Origin: Tomocerus qinae
Taxonomy: Eukaryota > Arthropoda > Collembola > Entomobryomorpha > Tomoceridae
Length of the DNA stretch: 64,000 nucleotides
Direction of reading: 5' to 3'
Assembly (NCBI GenBank): GCA_020055645.1
Contig: CM034546.1
Span: 133,507,875-133,571,874 of the forward strand
Position numbers and translations under genes: made by a program. The notes below the pieces were generated by a model. The model had not been told where the DNA came from. It made no database searches and saw only the letters and a program-made list of their open reading frames with translations. Below, piece after piece: positions 37,180 to 48,881 of the stretch (the stretch's first letter is position 1; the number at the start of each line of letters is the position of its first letter).

Positions 37180-40053
37180 ACTCGTTCAACTGCAAGTTTG
37201 ATCTCATGTCTAATCATCAGGGGTCGGACATTTATAAAAATAAATATTTTATTAGCTACTTAATTTCCTTTTGTATTTTTTCGTTTCATAGTGGTGGGAA
37301 AACAATATCAAAATATTTTCGTAAATATATACAAATATTTTGAGTTTTAAAAAATGTAATATTTACGTAAATATTTTTTTAATAAAAAAATATTTACATA
37401 AATATTTTGGGGCAAAGAGATATATGTATCAATATTTTAACTATTTTTCCATTTTTCCACTAAAATTTCTGAGGTTTGATAGTATTTTAAAAAGGACTTC
37501 TTTTAAACAATGCATTCAAATTAAATCAATAAATAAAAATATTATTTCAACTGTTTGCATCTATATGCTATAAAATACATATAGTATGATGGTGTATAGG
37601 TATATGTATGTGCTAAAATGATTTTTCAGAAACTAAACCGATATGGAACAATAAATTAGCTCAAAAGTCCGTATTCATAGCCCTCTGCGTTCCCAGAATC
37701 ATTATTTCCCAGTAAATGGTAATATTAATCAGGGTTTATTTCACCACAGTAGTGCTGGTACAGCAGTAAAATAACCATTTATTAAATATTGTTTTCTCCT
37801 AATGGAGCAGAAATGAGCAGCTGAATTTAAATGGATATTAAGCACAATATCTAGGCTTATTTCTAGCCTCAACAGTATAACCCTCGAACATTCTCAATTG
37901 TTTTGCATGTTGTCTGGTTTAGATACATGTAAAAGAGTAGGAATTCTAACGTTTTTGTGAAAACTTTGACACTATATGTTCATGCTCCAACATAAACTAA
38001 AAGTTTAAAATTTACAAAATCATTCTGAAATGTTATTAAGAATATTTTAAAAATGTGATTGAGCTTAAATAAAAATTTTTAAAATGGCCCTTTATGTCGC
38101 TAACACTTGCATTTGATCCTTCTGTGGAAGTGAGGGAATTTTTAAGTCGTGTCGTGATGTTAACATTTATGCACTGGGTTAATTGAGTCAAGTAGTTGAG
38201 TCACCAAAGTCAAGTAGTTTAGTCGCCAAAGTCAAATAGTTTAGTCTCCACAGTCTCCCCATATTACGAGACTATAGCTCAAATAACTAGTTTCATGTTG
38301 TATTCCCCTCCGGTTGGTAATGCACATTATTATCAGTTATCACAAATGAGCTTCAATGAAGACTCCGGATGACACCAATCTGCCTACAATTTGCCTATCT
38401 CCAGCACACTTTCAAGGCCAATGCTCCTTCTTCTCTTTTCCACGCACCATTTTTTCACTCACTGCACAAGGTAAACCCGAAAAAAACCGAATTTTTTGTG
38501 AAACGACTGACCTTTACTCGGCGATGTTGATATATTCAGGAACGTCTTCACACGAGGATCACTTTAATGTCAAATTAACCCTTATAGGTACATTTTTAAC
38601 GGGTCAAAAATCAGTTTTTTGCGGAGCGGCACGGCACATGTACTTGCTCGTTCACGACTTCAACCAGACTTCCTATTTACGAGTAACATTAACACATAAC
38701 AACTAAAGGTCAAACCCTAACGTATAAGTTTATGGTTTGACGTCATTAGAATGATTTCATGTCATTGAGATAGCTATGTTGTTGTTTTTCACTTTACTAT
38801 TCGTCGAGCTATTAGAGCCCGTGCCAAAAGTCTATTAAGTTTGCAAGTCAACAAAAATTGTAAAGCGTTAAGTTGAGATTCTCGATAAATTTTAATTGTG
38901 TTTATAGCTATCGTTAAGATTTAAAAATATTTTTGCATGCGGTACAAATTTTGAATTAATAGTCTAAAAAAATTATACCGTTTGTTCTCCGGGTTTAAAA
39001 TTGTGAAATAATAAGATTTGATCACTGAAACGGCGCGAATGAGAGACTGTTGATTAATTTTTGACCGCTTATGCCACCATTTAACATTTTGTTATACTTA
39101 GGACAGCAAAACCCCTATCAATGTTTCATCAAATCTATTCTCAGCCATAGAATATTTGTATAATGCTTATAGATCTTTTTTTAAGTTTAATAAAAGAAAT
39201 TGGGACCATTTTTTGATAATGCTCGACAATAGAAATTTTAGATCCTTGATATATTTTCATTGTGTTTTTAACATTTTTTTAATTTTTCATTTCCTTATCA
39301 ACAATAAAACATTGTTCCATGTGTTATATATTCTGAATTAATTGTCCAAAAATGATACCCTTTCCTCTGTTCTTCGACTGTAAAATTATGAAATGATACG
39401 ACATGGTCATTGAAACGGCGCTAATGAGAGACTTGATTAATTTTCTGACCACCTATTCCGCCAGTGTAACATTTTTTTCCATTTAGAGACAATAAAATCA
39501 CTATCTATGATCCACAAGGTCTTTTTGCCATTTTATGCATTTTAAGTATTTATACCAAAGTCAATGCGTATAGTTCCATCATCCATTCAAGTTCAAGTAT
39601 AGACTAAGAATTGTCACTGTTTAACTAGCCACCGGCTAATGGCTTAAATGGTAGTGGCTAAAATGAGTTTCAACCAGTGGCTAAAATTTAAACACATGTT
39701 TTGACCATGGCCATTTTAGCCGGCTAAAATGTAATAAAGCTGGCTGAAATAAAACACTGAGAACAGTTCTCCAACTGCGAATATAATTTTTTTATTCGCC
39801 AAATACTAAAAACAAGTCAAGAGAATATCAAAAATAGTATAAACTATCTAGAAACCATACCAACAAATAGGAAATTAAAACTTACAAATCCTAAAAGAAC
39901 ACAGGAAGTGGAATTAGAATTTTTCTTATAGACTCAATTAAACATGAATTTTAAAAAACGCATTTGAGTAAATCCGTATTACTACCAAAATACAACTTCG
40001 TTATAACTTCGGAAACAGGAGTAAATATTATCTTGCATTGTAATTGCGTAGAT
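37180..40053. other. Intergenic, repeats only
   Basis: No gene is supported. It contains a three-unit repeat of about 26 bp at 38170-38265 (AAAGTCAAGTAGTTTAGTC) and a relatively G+C-rich patch at 38340-38720 with an unconserved 116-codon open frame. Two diverged copies of one block lie near 38870-39120 and 39280-39500 (shared GAAACGGCGC and AATGAGAGAC). Confidence 0.45.
38870..39500 (+). repeat. Diverged two-copy direct repeat
   Basis: The copies start near 38870 and 39240-39280 and share GAAACGGCGC, AATGAGAGACT, TGATTAATTTT and GACAATAAAA-like blocks in the same order. They look like remains of an old tandem duplication or an unknown element. Confidence 0.55.
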
Positions 40054-43000
40054 TTAAAGTTTGATACTTGGAGCATTATTTGGATTACTAACATTTTGTG
40101 ACTTTTTAAAGAGGCCCATAACTGCAAATTCATTACGGAAGGATTCTAAATGTTTTTTAATGTTATTTTTACACAACGTCATCTCAACCTCCCTATAATA
40201 TTTGCCATGAAGCACTAAAATCACAAAGCCACAAATAAATCCCAACTGAGGAGTTAAAATAAAGAGAGAGTCGCCGTAAACAAAAACACAAAGAGTTAGG
40301 ACAATAATATTTTGAACAAAATACATCAAATGAATAAATATGAATTTCTTTTCGATTCGGGTTTCCGGAATAATGATGTACAGAACAACTTGAGAAAAAG
40401 ATCTCACGCTTATCATAATAGGGGCAAAATTCGGGACATGGTTTACAATGTCTACTAAAACGTACCATACAGCCATAATCACCCAATTCACCCCAAAAAA
40501 CAGAAAGAAATAAAATGTGCTTTTTTCAAATATCCAAACGAGAGTGAACAAACGAGGACCTGAAATATAAAGTACCAGAGTTTTAAAGTACTACTAAGAA
40601 TCATAATATTATATTATTATAACAGTATGCATACCTAGAACAAGAAAGTATCCGAAAGCCATCAACATCAAACTCCAAAGCGAAATCACAGGTTTTTCAA
40701 TAAGAGATGATGCGTTGGTATAAGTCTTATAGGCAAAGCTAATTGCACAGCTACAGCCCATCATTGAAAAGAATACAGAAAGACAAGTTTGTGCAGTGAC
40801 TGAAAAAAATTCCAAACACTTGCTATAATATAATTATTTAAATTGTTTAAAAAAATTATTTAAAAGCAATAACTGACATACTTTTTCCTTCAAATGGGCC
40901 GTCGGGATTGCCATATTGATGAATGGCGATATACATTTGTAGAAATATTTGGGGAATAGTTTCCATTGTGGCTTCTATTAGTCCCAATGTACGAAGGTGT
41001 CCCAATATCCAACTTACTTGGCTATCAAATTTTGCATTGTAGTTAGGAAAAGTAGATACATATTTCCCATTCACAGCAAAAAAGTATTGTACAGCGGTGT
41101 ACCATAAATACTTCAAATTTCTGAAAAATTGTAATACAGATTAATAATATGATGCAAATTCTATGAAATTCTTTCTATTCTTCCTAAAGGAACAATGAAC
41201 AATTAGAATAACTTACAAAAGAACTGTAGATAGAAGCATAATAGACAAAATACAGTCTCGCAGCATAGTGAGAATAAACCGGAAAGTTACCCGGCCACTT
41301 GCATGTCCAGTCTCGCGGGCGTATTTGCTTAAGAAATTTAAAAAATCAGATAATAGTACAGTATATTTTGCCATGCCATAAATTTTGAATCAACACTTGG
41401 TTTTGAATCTCTCACTATGTAAGTCTGGAAGTTTTATTAACTATTTTCATAAATTTAGGGCAATTTGAAGCATTAAAAAAACAAATTTGTACTGTTTAAA
41501 TTTTGGAAAAAATTTAATATTTTTAGAAACAATTAAATATTTTTAAGAAACTATTTAATTGGGATGATAACTTCTAAAATTTGTAGTAAAAAGGATTAAC
41601 CAACGAAATTGAATACGGGTGGAAATGCTGAATAATGTCATAAATTGCAAGTAATGGATTAGTAAAATGAATGTGTAAAGATAGTAATGTATGTATTTGT
41701 GTGGAAATATTATTTCTGTTGTAAGGGCTTCAGCACATTTGAATTAATTTATGAAGTTCTAGGGATTGATGCTTGTATCAGTTCTAGAACATGCTTGAAT
41801 GCTTGGCATTATTGTTTGACTACCGGAGAGATGCGCACCTGTAGTGCGATCCTTCTTAGGTGGTAAAGCTCTCTCCAATTTTATCAGTTAATTTTGAGAA
41901 GTAGTTCAAATTAATTGAATTGAGTTTTTGTGTACAATAAATTGATTGAATGTGAGAAATTGTTGGACCTTGTCCTTTTTCATTCACTAATTTGTATTTC
42001 GTAGATTGATTAGTGGCACTTCTAACAGGATTATTCGTTCCCAATTTTTAATTTTGAGATTTCTGGTATTCTATTTTTTGATTTCATAATGTTAGCAACT
42101 GTAGCTACTGGATCGAATAATTCCTCATTTCTTTGGCATAAATTGGCACAAAATTATATATATATACTCAATATACTGCATAGATGGTTGTTTATGGGGA
42201 TAATCACCTTAGAATACTTTTGCCAATTTCTGTTAAATGAAAATTGAGATGATGAAAGAGGAGGGACGAAAAATGAAGGTTACCTAACACTTTGAACATG
42301 TCCCTGAACGTGGCTATAAACATTTCCCATAAAAGTGGCCAACATTGATACAAGTAGAAAGTATCACTAAATCAAAAAACTTTCAGATTACTTTTAGTAG
42401 TAGTATCAATTTTTAGCTTTGGTCTGTGGACAAAGTCAATATTAATATACCTAAATTACCAAAACGCAACTTCCATAGTTAGAAATTCATAAATGTCATA
42501 CATGAATAAATACATGAATTTTCACTTAATTTATCAAAAATATAATTTACCACAGGCAGAACCAGTAGGCTATAATGAGAGACGGTGCGAAGACAAACAA
42601 AATAGTCAAGAAGAAATATATCCAATGTTCACTTTGGTAGTATATAACTGCCAGGTAGACATCTGAACCAACATCAAAAATGTAAAGCAATATACTAAAC
42701 ATAATCAGCAAAAGATCCTTAAGTGTTACGTAGTTCTTTCTTTCATCATTTTCAGAATTTGAAGAGGCGACAAGAGGACTGGAACAAGGGGCTGGATGTT
42801 TTGAGTCACTTTTACATTCGGTGGTTTCATTCTGTGTGGTTAAGTAATATAAAGCTTTAGTTAAAACAAACATTTAGATATTGTAATCAAGAACGTATCT
42901 AGAAGGATGGTGGGGGAGCATAGCGTCCTCCCATCCTAAATCTGGGAAAATAAGAAGTTTTCTCTCAAACAGGCCAAAATAGCAAAATGTAGCACCACCC

Positions 43001-43666
43001 CCGATCAGGGGAAGGTTGTAACCCATTTAATAAAGTCCGTAAACATGTCAGCTCTCAATCTAGCTATTGCACAATTGTATACGATGAATAGAACTGAAGT
43101 TACATCATCAATTATTTTTGAGTGTTTCGCCCATTTCTCCAGTCAGAGGATGATTTTGGGATTAAATAGTGTTGTCGTAGAACATTTCAGCTTTCTAACG
43201 AACTATTGTACTGCTTGATGAATAGTACCGAAAGGTTACGGCTATGTTGATTTTTAGTTATTTTTATTTTTAAATTCTCTCTCAGTCAGGGGGTGTGACC
43301 CATTTTGCCCATTTACAAACTTCATCTTGTACTGTTGCACTTGACCCTTGGTTTGCGTGTAAAAAATTTGAAAGGATTATCTCGTACTGTTCGAAAGTTA
43401 TCGTGTTTAGGGACAGGCGGACAGATTGGGCATCCCTATAAACTGGTTCATACCGCTTTATACTTAGAAATGAATTAAAATAGGTTGAAGGTAACATACA
43501 GAAAAAATAGATTAGGTCATTGTTTAAAGATTGTTTAAAATTCAAAATATCAGTTAGATTTTTTAGAAAAAAAAACCTTATTGATGTGGCTGCTGAAGTT
43601 GGTACATAAAATATTTTTCGGTATTTCTTCGATATTGGTTTGTGCAGACAAAATTGTTGTCCCCAT
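40054..43666 (-). CDS. XK-related membrane protein, copy F
   Basis: Minus-strand exons 43577-43666, 42551-42831, 41217-41327, 40882-41120, 40635-40799 and 40054-40559; 463 residues, phases consistent throughout. The N-terminal exon is short and distinct (MGTTILSAQTNIEEIPKNIL). Exon 2 has an acidic, serine-rich linker and the first two membrane segments (LLLIMFSILLYIFDVGSD, FFLTILFVFAPSLIIAYW). Exon 3 is the KYARET subtype. Exon 4 has the signature METIPQIFLQMYIAIHQYG. Exons 5-6 contain GCSCAISFAYK, the FTLVWIFEKS helix and a tail ending NPNNAPSIKL. Introns 1 and 2 (0.75 and 1.2 kb) are longer than in the other copies and carry repeat sequence. Its closest relative is copy G, which shares the exon 2 donor context, the exon 6 sequence (VLVDIVNHVP) and about 700 bp of 5' flank. 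Confidence 0.85.
43255..43440 (-). repeat. Partial dispersed repeat in XKR F intron 1
   Basis: Contains GTTCGAAAGTTATCGTG, the inverse of the ACGATAACTTTCGAAC block in the elements at 10.3 and 10.9 kb, followed by a GGACAGGCGGACAGA run. A diverged, truncated relative of that family. Confidence 0.5.
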
Positions 43667-43769
43667 CGTCAAATGCAATTTTCGGTATTGTTTGTGGTGT
43701 AAAAGATATTTTGCAGTTATAATAATTTAATATCGACAAAGAAAAAAACTGATTGTTAGCTAAACGACG

Positions 43770-44480
43770 CACAATATGTTTCTACACCAACGTTCACATA
43801 CAGTTAACCTTACTCCGTCCCGTCGACGAATGGCAGCAAATAACGTTTGGGACATAATTATCATTTATAATTAGATAAGTTTTCTTTCTAAGAACTTATT
43901 TGAACAAGGTTCATTACATATACGATGGAACAACAACAGTCATTACTTAAACGTCTTGTTATGGTATCTGTTTGTGTTTGCTCTGATATGTACTTACTTA
44001 CATGTAGATAAGATACTTATAAAGCTTCTTATTTATTCAACTAATGACCCTAATGTACTCACTCTACACTAAATTAGTACTCCACACATTAAGACAACAT
44101 TATCTTAAAAGTTAAAGAAACAAAATACTACATTCTATTGCTTATGGACTGGCTCTGACTGTCATTGTTTTCTCTGGAATTTAATAAATAGAACTATCGC
44201 CGATAATACATTTTTTAGGTCTATTTATGGAAAGCTTGTATACACAACAATTTTCTGCCATTGAGCGTGCAACCTGTATTCATATAAGTACCTATACAGG
44301 GAAGGGAAATGCTTTTGTTATGGCTGCAAGTTCGAATTAATTTAAAGTACCCTGCTTGGATGGCCCACTAAACACATCCCAAGGACGTCTACCTTAAAAA
44401 TGCAGTACTTAACGTATCGGCCTACTACAGAATCCATTATATAATATATAATACTGTGCAGACGTAGCATATATGTATAT
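43770..44480. repeat. 5' flank of XKR F, homologous to flank of G
   Basis: Shares ordered blocks with 60220-60770 (GGGACATA, TTATCAT, TTCTAAGAACTTATTT-like, ACCTTAAAAATG). It is promoter-side sequence carried along when F and G duplicated. No coding region. Confidence 0.6.
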
Positions 44481-44731
44481 TGGATGTTCAGAACCAGAGA
44501 GCTAAAAATGAAAACAGTGCCAGTTGTTTTGTTTTATGTTTTAATGGATTTGTCAATTACTTCCAAGCTAAACCTAAATTTTCACCTATTGACTATTGGC
44601 TGCATTGATATAGCAAAATTACTACGTTTTTCCAATTTCAATTTAAAGTTCTATTTATATACCTACACAAAAAATTGTGCGTGCAACCAAACCTGATTTA
44701 TAAGTAAGTATAAGTATAGATGTAAGATATG

Positions 44732-44940
44732 GCTGCACCATGTGTTGTTAAGGCACCATGTGTTGTTGAGGCACCATGTGTTGTTAAGGCACCATGTGTT
44801 GTTAAGGCACCATGTGTTGTTAAGGCACCATGTGTTGTTAAGGCACCATGTGTTGTTAAGGCACCATGTGTTGTTAAGGCACCATGTGTTGTTATGGCAC
44901 CATGTGTTGTTAAGGCACCATGTTTTGTTAAGGCACCATC
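44732..44940 (-). repeat. 18-bp minisatellite, left array (about 11-12 units)
   Basis: The unit on the minus strand is ACAACACATGGTGCCTTA, the same as the right array at 52317-52757 but inverted. Because 18 is a multiple of three, the array is open in several frames. On the plus strand it reads APCVVK per unit and runs in frame into the SDR exon. Confidence 0.9.
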
Positions 44941-46584
44941 ATGTGATTATCTTGTCAACAATGCTAGAATCATCAGCACGCAAAATTTCATGGCAATTAG
45001 AATTACGCCAGATGAATACGATTCGTAACTAGTAAAATTTTCTTTATCCTTTTATATAAAACTAGTGAACCCAGCTAAGGGGGCAAATCTAGCACTGAAG
45101 AGAAATTCAGCAGGCCACCCATCACAGTAATAAAAACAATTTCGAAAACATCCCATTAGGTTGTTAACTTTGTAAATACAAAGTACATTTAAATTAATGC
45201 ACCTTTATTTTCTACAGTGGTTGGAAAAATTAGCTGCAGCCCCAACTTCCTGATAAAAAGGAATTTCCTACACCAAAATAATAACTGTAGATAGCGTCAA
45301 ATATAGGGAACAATGAAAGACTATTTCCGAAAAAACTCCCACAAAGTTACCAAAACTTTTAAAATCGAAAAAATAAGATTCCCTCTAGGATTTTGGAAAA
45401 ACGTTCAAATCCCATCTTACGAATAAATATTTTTAAAGAATAGTTAATTACCCAGTGCTGTTATTTAATTCTACAAAAAGATATCCCAACTGGTACAAAG
45501 GAATTAAGAGGGTAGTAAAAAGTAAACCTAGCTCTATTAAAAAATGTTGAATTAGTTTTTCGATATTATAGCAGAACCAATTTGGGTTAGAAGTTTTGAA
45601 ATGCTATTTAATACGCACATTACGATCATTACGAAATGTTCCCTTTCGCTAATCATTTCCATTCGATCCCCAGTCACCATTCAATCTTCTTATGTAAACT
45701 ATTATTTTTTAGATGTTATAACAATAATATGAAACGACTCATTTCGTTGGTTTTGAGGAATTGGGCTTGCGCATTTTACTTTTTTTGCTTTTAAGGAGCC
45801 TGCATATATTCCGTGTGCAGTTGATGGGAGGAGGGGATACCCAAAAGTGTTGCAGTCAGCACTTGCGTTACACATGTGGGAGGGGGTTTTGCTTTACGTA
45901 ATATATGCAGGTTCCCTAGGTTCTCCCTACCACACGTACATACATATATTATATATAAAATATAGACAGGTAAATTTAAGTCTGCGATTATATATAGAGA
46001 TTTAAAACATTTATGGCCACTATTATAATTTTTCTATGCGTAATAATTTAAAATGTGTTTATTAGCATATCAAATATTGCGAGCAAAGCCACAATTAACG
46101 TCAGCCAAGTAGTTACCCGACAAATGATTGAGAACAATATTAAAGGATCTATCGTCAATATAAGTTCCGTTGTAAGTTATAATAAAATAAAGTACATTGT
46201 ACTCATAATTCTAACAAACTAATTTTCATAGGGGGAATTAAGGCTCTTTCATTCGTGACATCAAATTGCATTATGAACACTGCATTGGATATGTTAACCA
46301 AAGCCATGGCGGTTGAATTGGGACCCAAGGGAACCTGTGTGAATGCCTTTTGTCCAGGTCCAATTCAAAATGAATTGTGGAATGAGGTTTTGGAGAAATT
46401 TGCTAAGGAATTCAATTGTAGTAAGGAGGAAGTTCAAAAAACCTTTAATGATAAAGGTCCAATTGGAACAGCTACTAGGGATATAGAGTGCGCAGTAAAT
46501 TCTCTTCTTTTTCTACTCTCTCATATGTCCACTTTACTTCATGGGGAATGCATTGTCGTCGACGGGGGGTATACGCCTGCTTAA
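44938..46584 (+). pseudogene. SDR (L-xylulose-reductase-like) 3' fragment
   Basis: Three plus-strand exons of a classical short-chain dehydrogenase. Exon at about 44938-45024 reads CDYLVNNARIIS...PDEYDS, the NNAG region with G changed to R. Exon 46066-46171 reads TINVSQVVTRQMIENN and GSIVNISSV; it joins the previous exon in phase. Exon 46232-46584 reads ALDMLTKAMAVELGPKG to VVDGGYTPA and a stop. The catalytic YxxxK is replaced by FVTSN, and exons two and three do not share phase. The N-terminal cofactor-binding exons are missing; the 18-bp minisatellite takes their place. A 0.94-kb dispersed repeat fills its first intron. DCXR-type enzymes reduce carbonyl sugars with NADPH, but this copy cannot be active as it stands. 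Confidence 0.8.
45061..46001 (+). repeat. Dispersed 0.9-kb repeat, copy 2
   Basis: Same orientation and near full-length match to 12985-13903. It lies in the intron between the first two exons of the SDR fragment. Class unknown. Confidence 0.8.
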
Positions 46585-46589
46585 TATCA

Positions 46590-47245
46590 ATGTAAAAAAA
46601 TTATTTTTTTGCTGCCGACGATCAAAGTGGTCCAAGATAGTAAAATTTAAAAGCGCCTTACTTTCAATAACCTTACGATTAAATAAACCAAAAATTAAGA
46701 CACCTGACTAAGAATTAACAGTCTATTTCAAACTATTCAAAAATTATCGAATTTGGAAAAGTTTTATTTTCATTGTTTCCATTATCAATCAATTGCCAAG
46801 ATGAATTTATCACTGTTTGTTCAATTAAATTCATACGTTTATAATAATAGATACAATAAAGAGTAATAAAAACTATTTTTGAAAATCGTTTTGGTAATTC
46901 CTGCATATTTTAATTCCTGCATTATTTGTGTTTGCAGATTCTTTACACGTATGGCAGTGGCATGTTAATTATAATTTCTAAAACATGGTATATTTTTGCA
47001 TTTCCAAATCATTTTTAACTTGTGTAATACTACTAGAATGGTATGTTGAATCCAATAATGAAACTATAGGTGAACTCAAATTCTTTTGTTATTTGTTAAG
47101 CTTTAATCATTTAACAGTTTAACACCATTTAAATTTGAAGACCCCTCTGCTGGAGTAAATAAACCATTTAGTTTTAGTGTTATATAGCACCGCGAAATTT
47201 AATATTTAGTCAAATTGTAGTTTCAACTTTTTCTATCGCAAAATT
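46590..47245. other. Spacer, no gene seen
   Basis: AT-rich spacer after the SDR fragment. An AATAAA near 46856 could be the old polyadenylation signal, about 270 nt past the stop. Confidence 0.4.
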
Positions 47246-47249
47246 CAAA

Positions 47250-47960
47250 ATGGTACGAAGATTAGAGCGTAAGAAACTGATTGAAAAAGTATTTTACGAC
47301 GGAATTTTTAATATACTATGGGCAAATACCAGAACTAGATACTAGACCTATTGATCCACTAGATGAAGTGGACGGTGACGACGAAGCAGAACAATATTAT
47401 GGACAAGATTGTAATCTTGGGGAAGAGCGTAGAAGAGATTTATTTAATTGGATAAATGGACGATGACCACATATGAGTGAACAAATAAAAATAATTAGGG
47501 TGATTTACATCTGCATACGAAATTTTTGGAGTTCAAACTCTTGAGCTAATTTAAAATTTCATTTCGTCAGCTCAGCATCATTTTGAAGTTTTAATTTTTC
47601 CAATTCATGCTTCCTATCTTCGGCTAATTTTCGCTGTTCTAATTCTTCTTTCCATTTCAGTCTTTCAAAATCGAGATGCTCTTTTTTGGATTGAATGTCC
47701 AATTTCACTGAATTTCTTTTTTGGTTCCACGTCTTTTGATGGCTGAATTATTTTGGTTTGTTCAGGCTTTCAAGTTCAGGCTTTCAAGTTTCTCATATGT
47801 TGTTGTAAGTCGTTGATGTAAAAATTACGTCCATCAAAATTCATTTTGGTTTTTGAATTGCCCAACAAATCATTTGCATTAAAAAACAAAAAAGTAGTAC
47901 GAGTAGTGAACTAACAATTTGACAGACTTTTGATTCTTGGCGCTTCTGTAAAAGGATATA
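47250..47960. mobile_element. PIF/Harbinger-like transposon remnant
   Basis: Two convergent coding tails face each other. On the plus strand, 47310-47466 encodes an acidic stretch followed by NLGEERRRDLFNWINGR, like the C-terminus of Harbinger transposases. On the minus strand, from about 47715 to a stop near 47565, a charged coiled coil (FERLKWKEELEQRKLAEDRK) resembles the tail of the Myb/SANT accessory protein of these elements. Convergent transposase and accessory genes are the standard Harbinger layout. Neither catalytic domain nor clear terminal inverted repeats were found. Confidence 0.45.
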
Positions 47961-48881
47961 ACGAATTTGTTATAGAAAAAACATGCCCTCCTAGGTGGTT
48001 AAAATGTTATGATAATGCGTTAAAATATAACTGTGTAAAAGAGTAGGAGAAGTGACGTCACGCCATAACACTTCGTTATCTTAACATAAATAACGAGCTT
48101 AACGCTATAACATGGCTATAACAAACGGAATTTGAATTCACCTTATGATGGTTAAATATGATATAATATTATCTAAATAACACATTAAAAATAAGCTGAT
48201 TCCCTATTTCATTGCATGGTATATAACTAGACTAGGAAAGCCATTCAGTCTTGTCAGCTTATATCTTCAACTCGAACGTCTCAACTTATTGAATCTTTGA
48301 TTATGTTATGTAATTTTTTATTTGTGATCTTCATTTAATGATTAATATTTTATGCAATTTCCACCATTAGGTTAAGGGCAAAAATATTTACTGTAGCGAA
48401 CTTGATACAAAAAATACTTAGCTTTCAATGTGAGCAAGAACGAAAAATCCATTCCTTGGGTATTAAAAACTTGTTTTTCCTTAATGTACGAATATTACTG
48501 CATTTGCAGCATTTATGGCATATTTACCGCAAATACGACAAAACATGAAGTACACAAAACAATTTACGGCATGCCAACTCTATACTCTGGTTATTCAAAA
48601 TCGGCTTTTCATTGCTATTACAATGTACAACTACCTGATCCCTATTTAACTGCAAGTACATGTTTCATTTAAGAATCAGGCATTGCATTGGAGATTACGT
48701 TTGTTTTGCTGTACACAAGTTAGGTGCAAGTAAATTTATTTATTTCCATAGAATTGGATACAGAAATAAGTTGATTATAAACTTATTTTATTACATAATC
48801 TGTAGTGGTAATTCTTTGTATTTTGATAAACAATCTGGTGTTTTAAGTACATTTTCTCTCAGAATTGTAAAATTACTTGAA

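Noticed and set aside
38356-38706. 116-residue plus-strand open frame in a G+C-richer patch
   Set aside because: No recognisable motif on either strand and no neighbouring exon; composition alone is weak evidence.
48430-48672. Additional upstream P450 exon or separate small gene
   Set aside because: The frame shows no P450 or other motif, and the anchor exon at 48882 already has a start codon and signal-anchor sequence.
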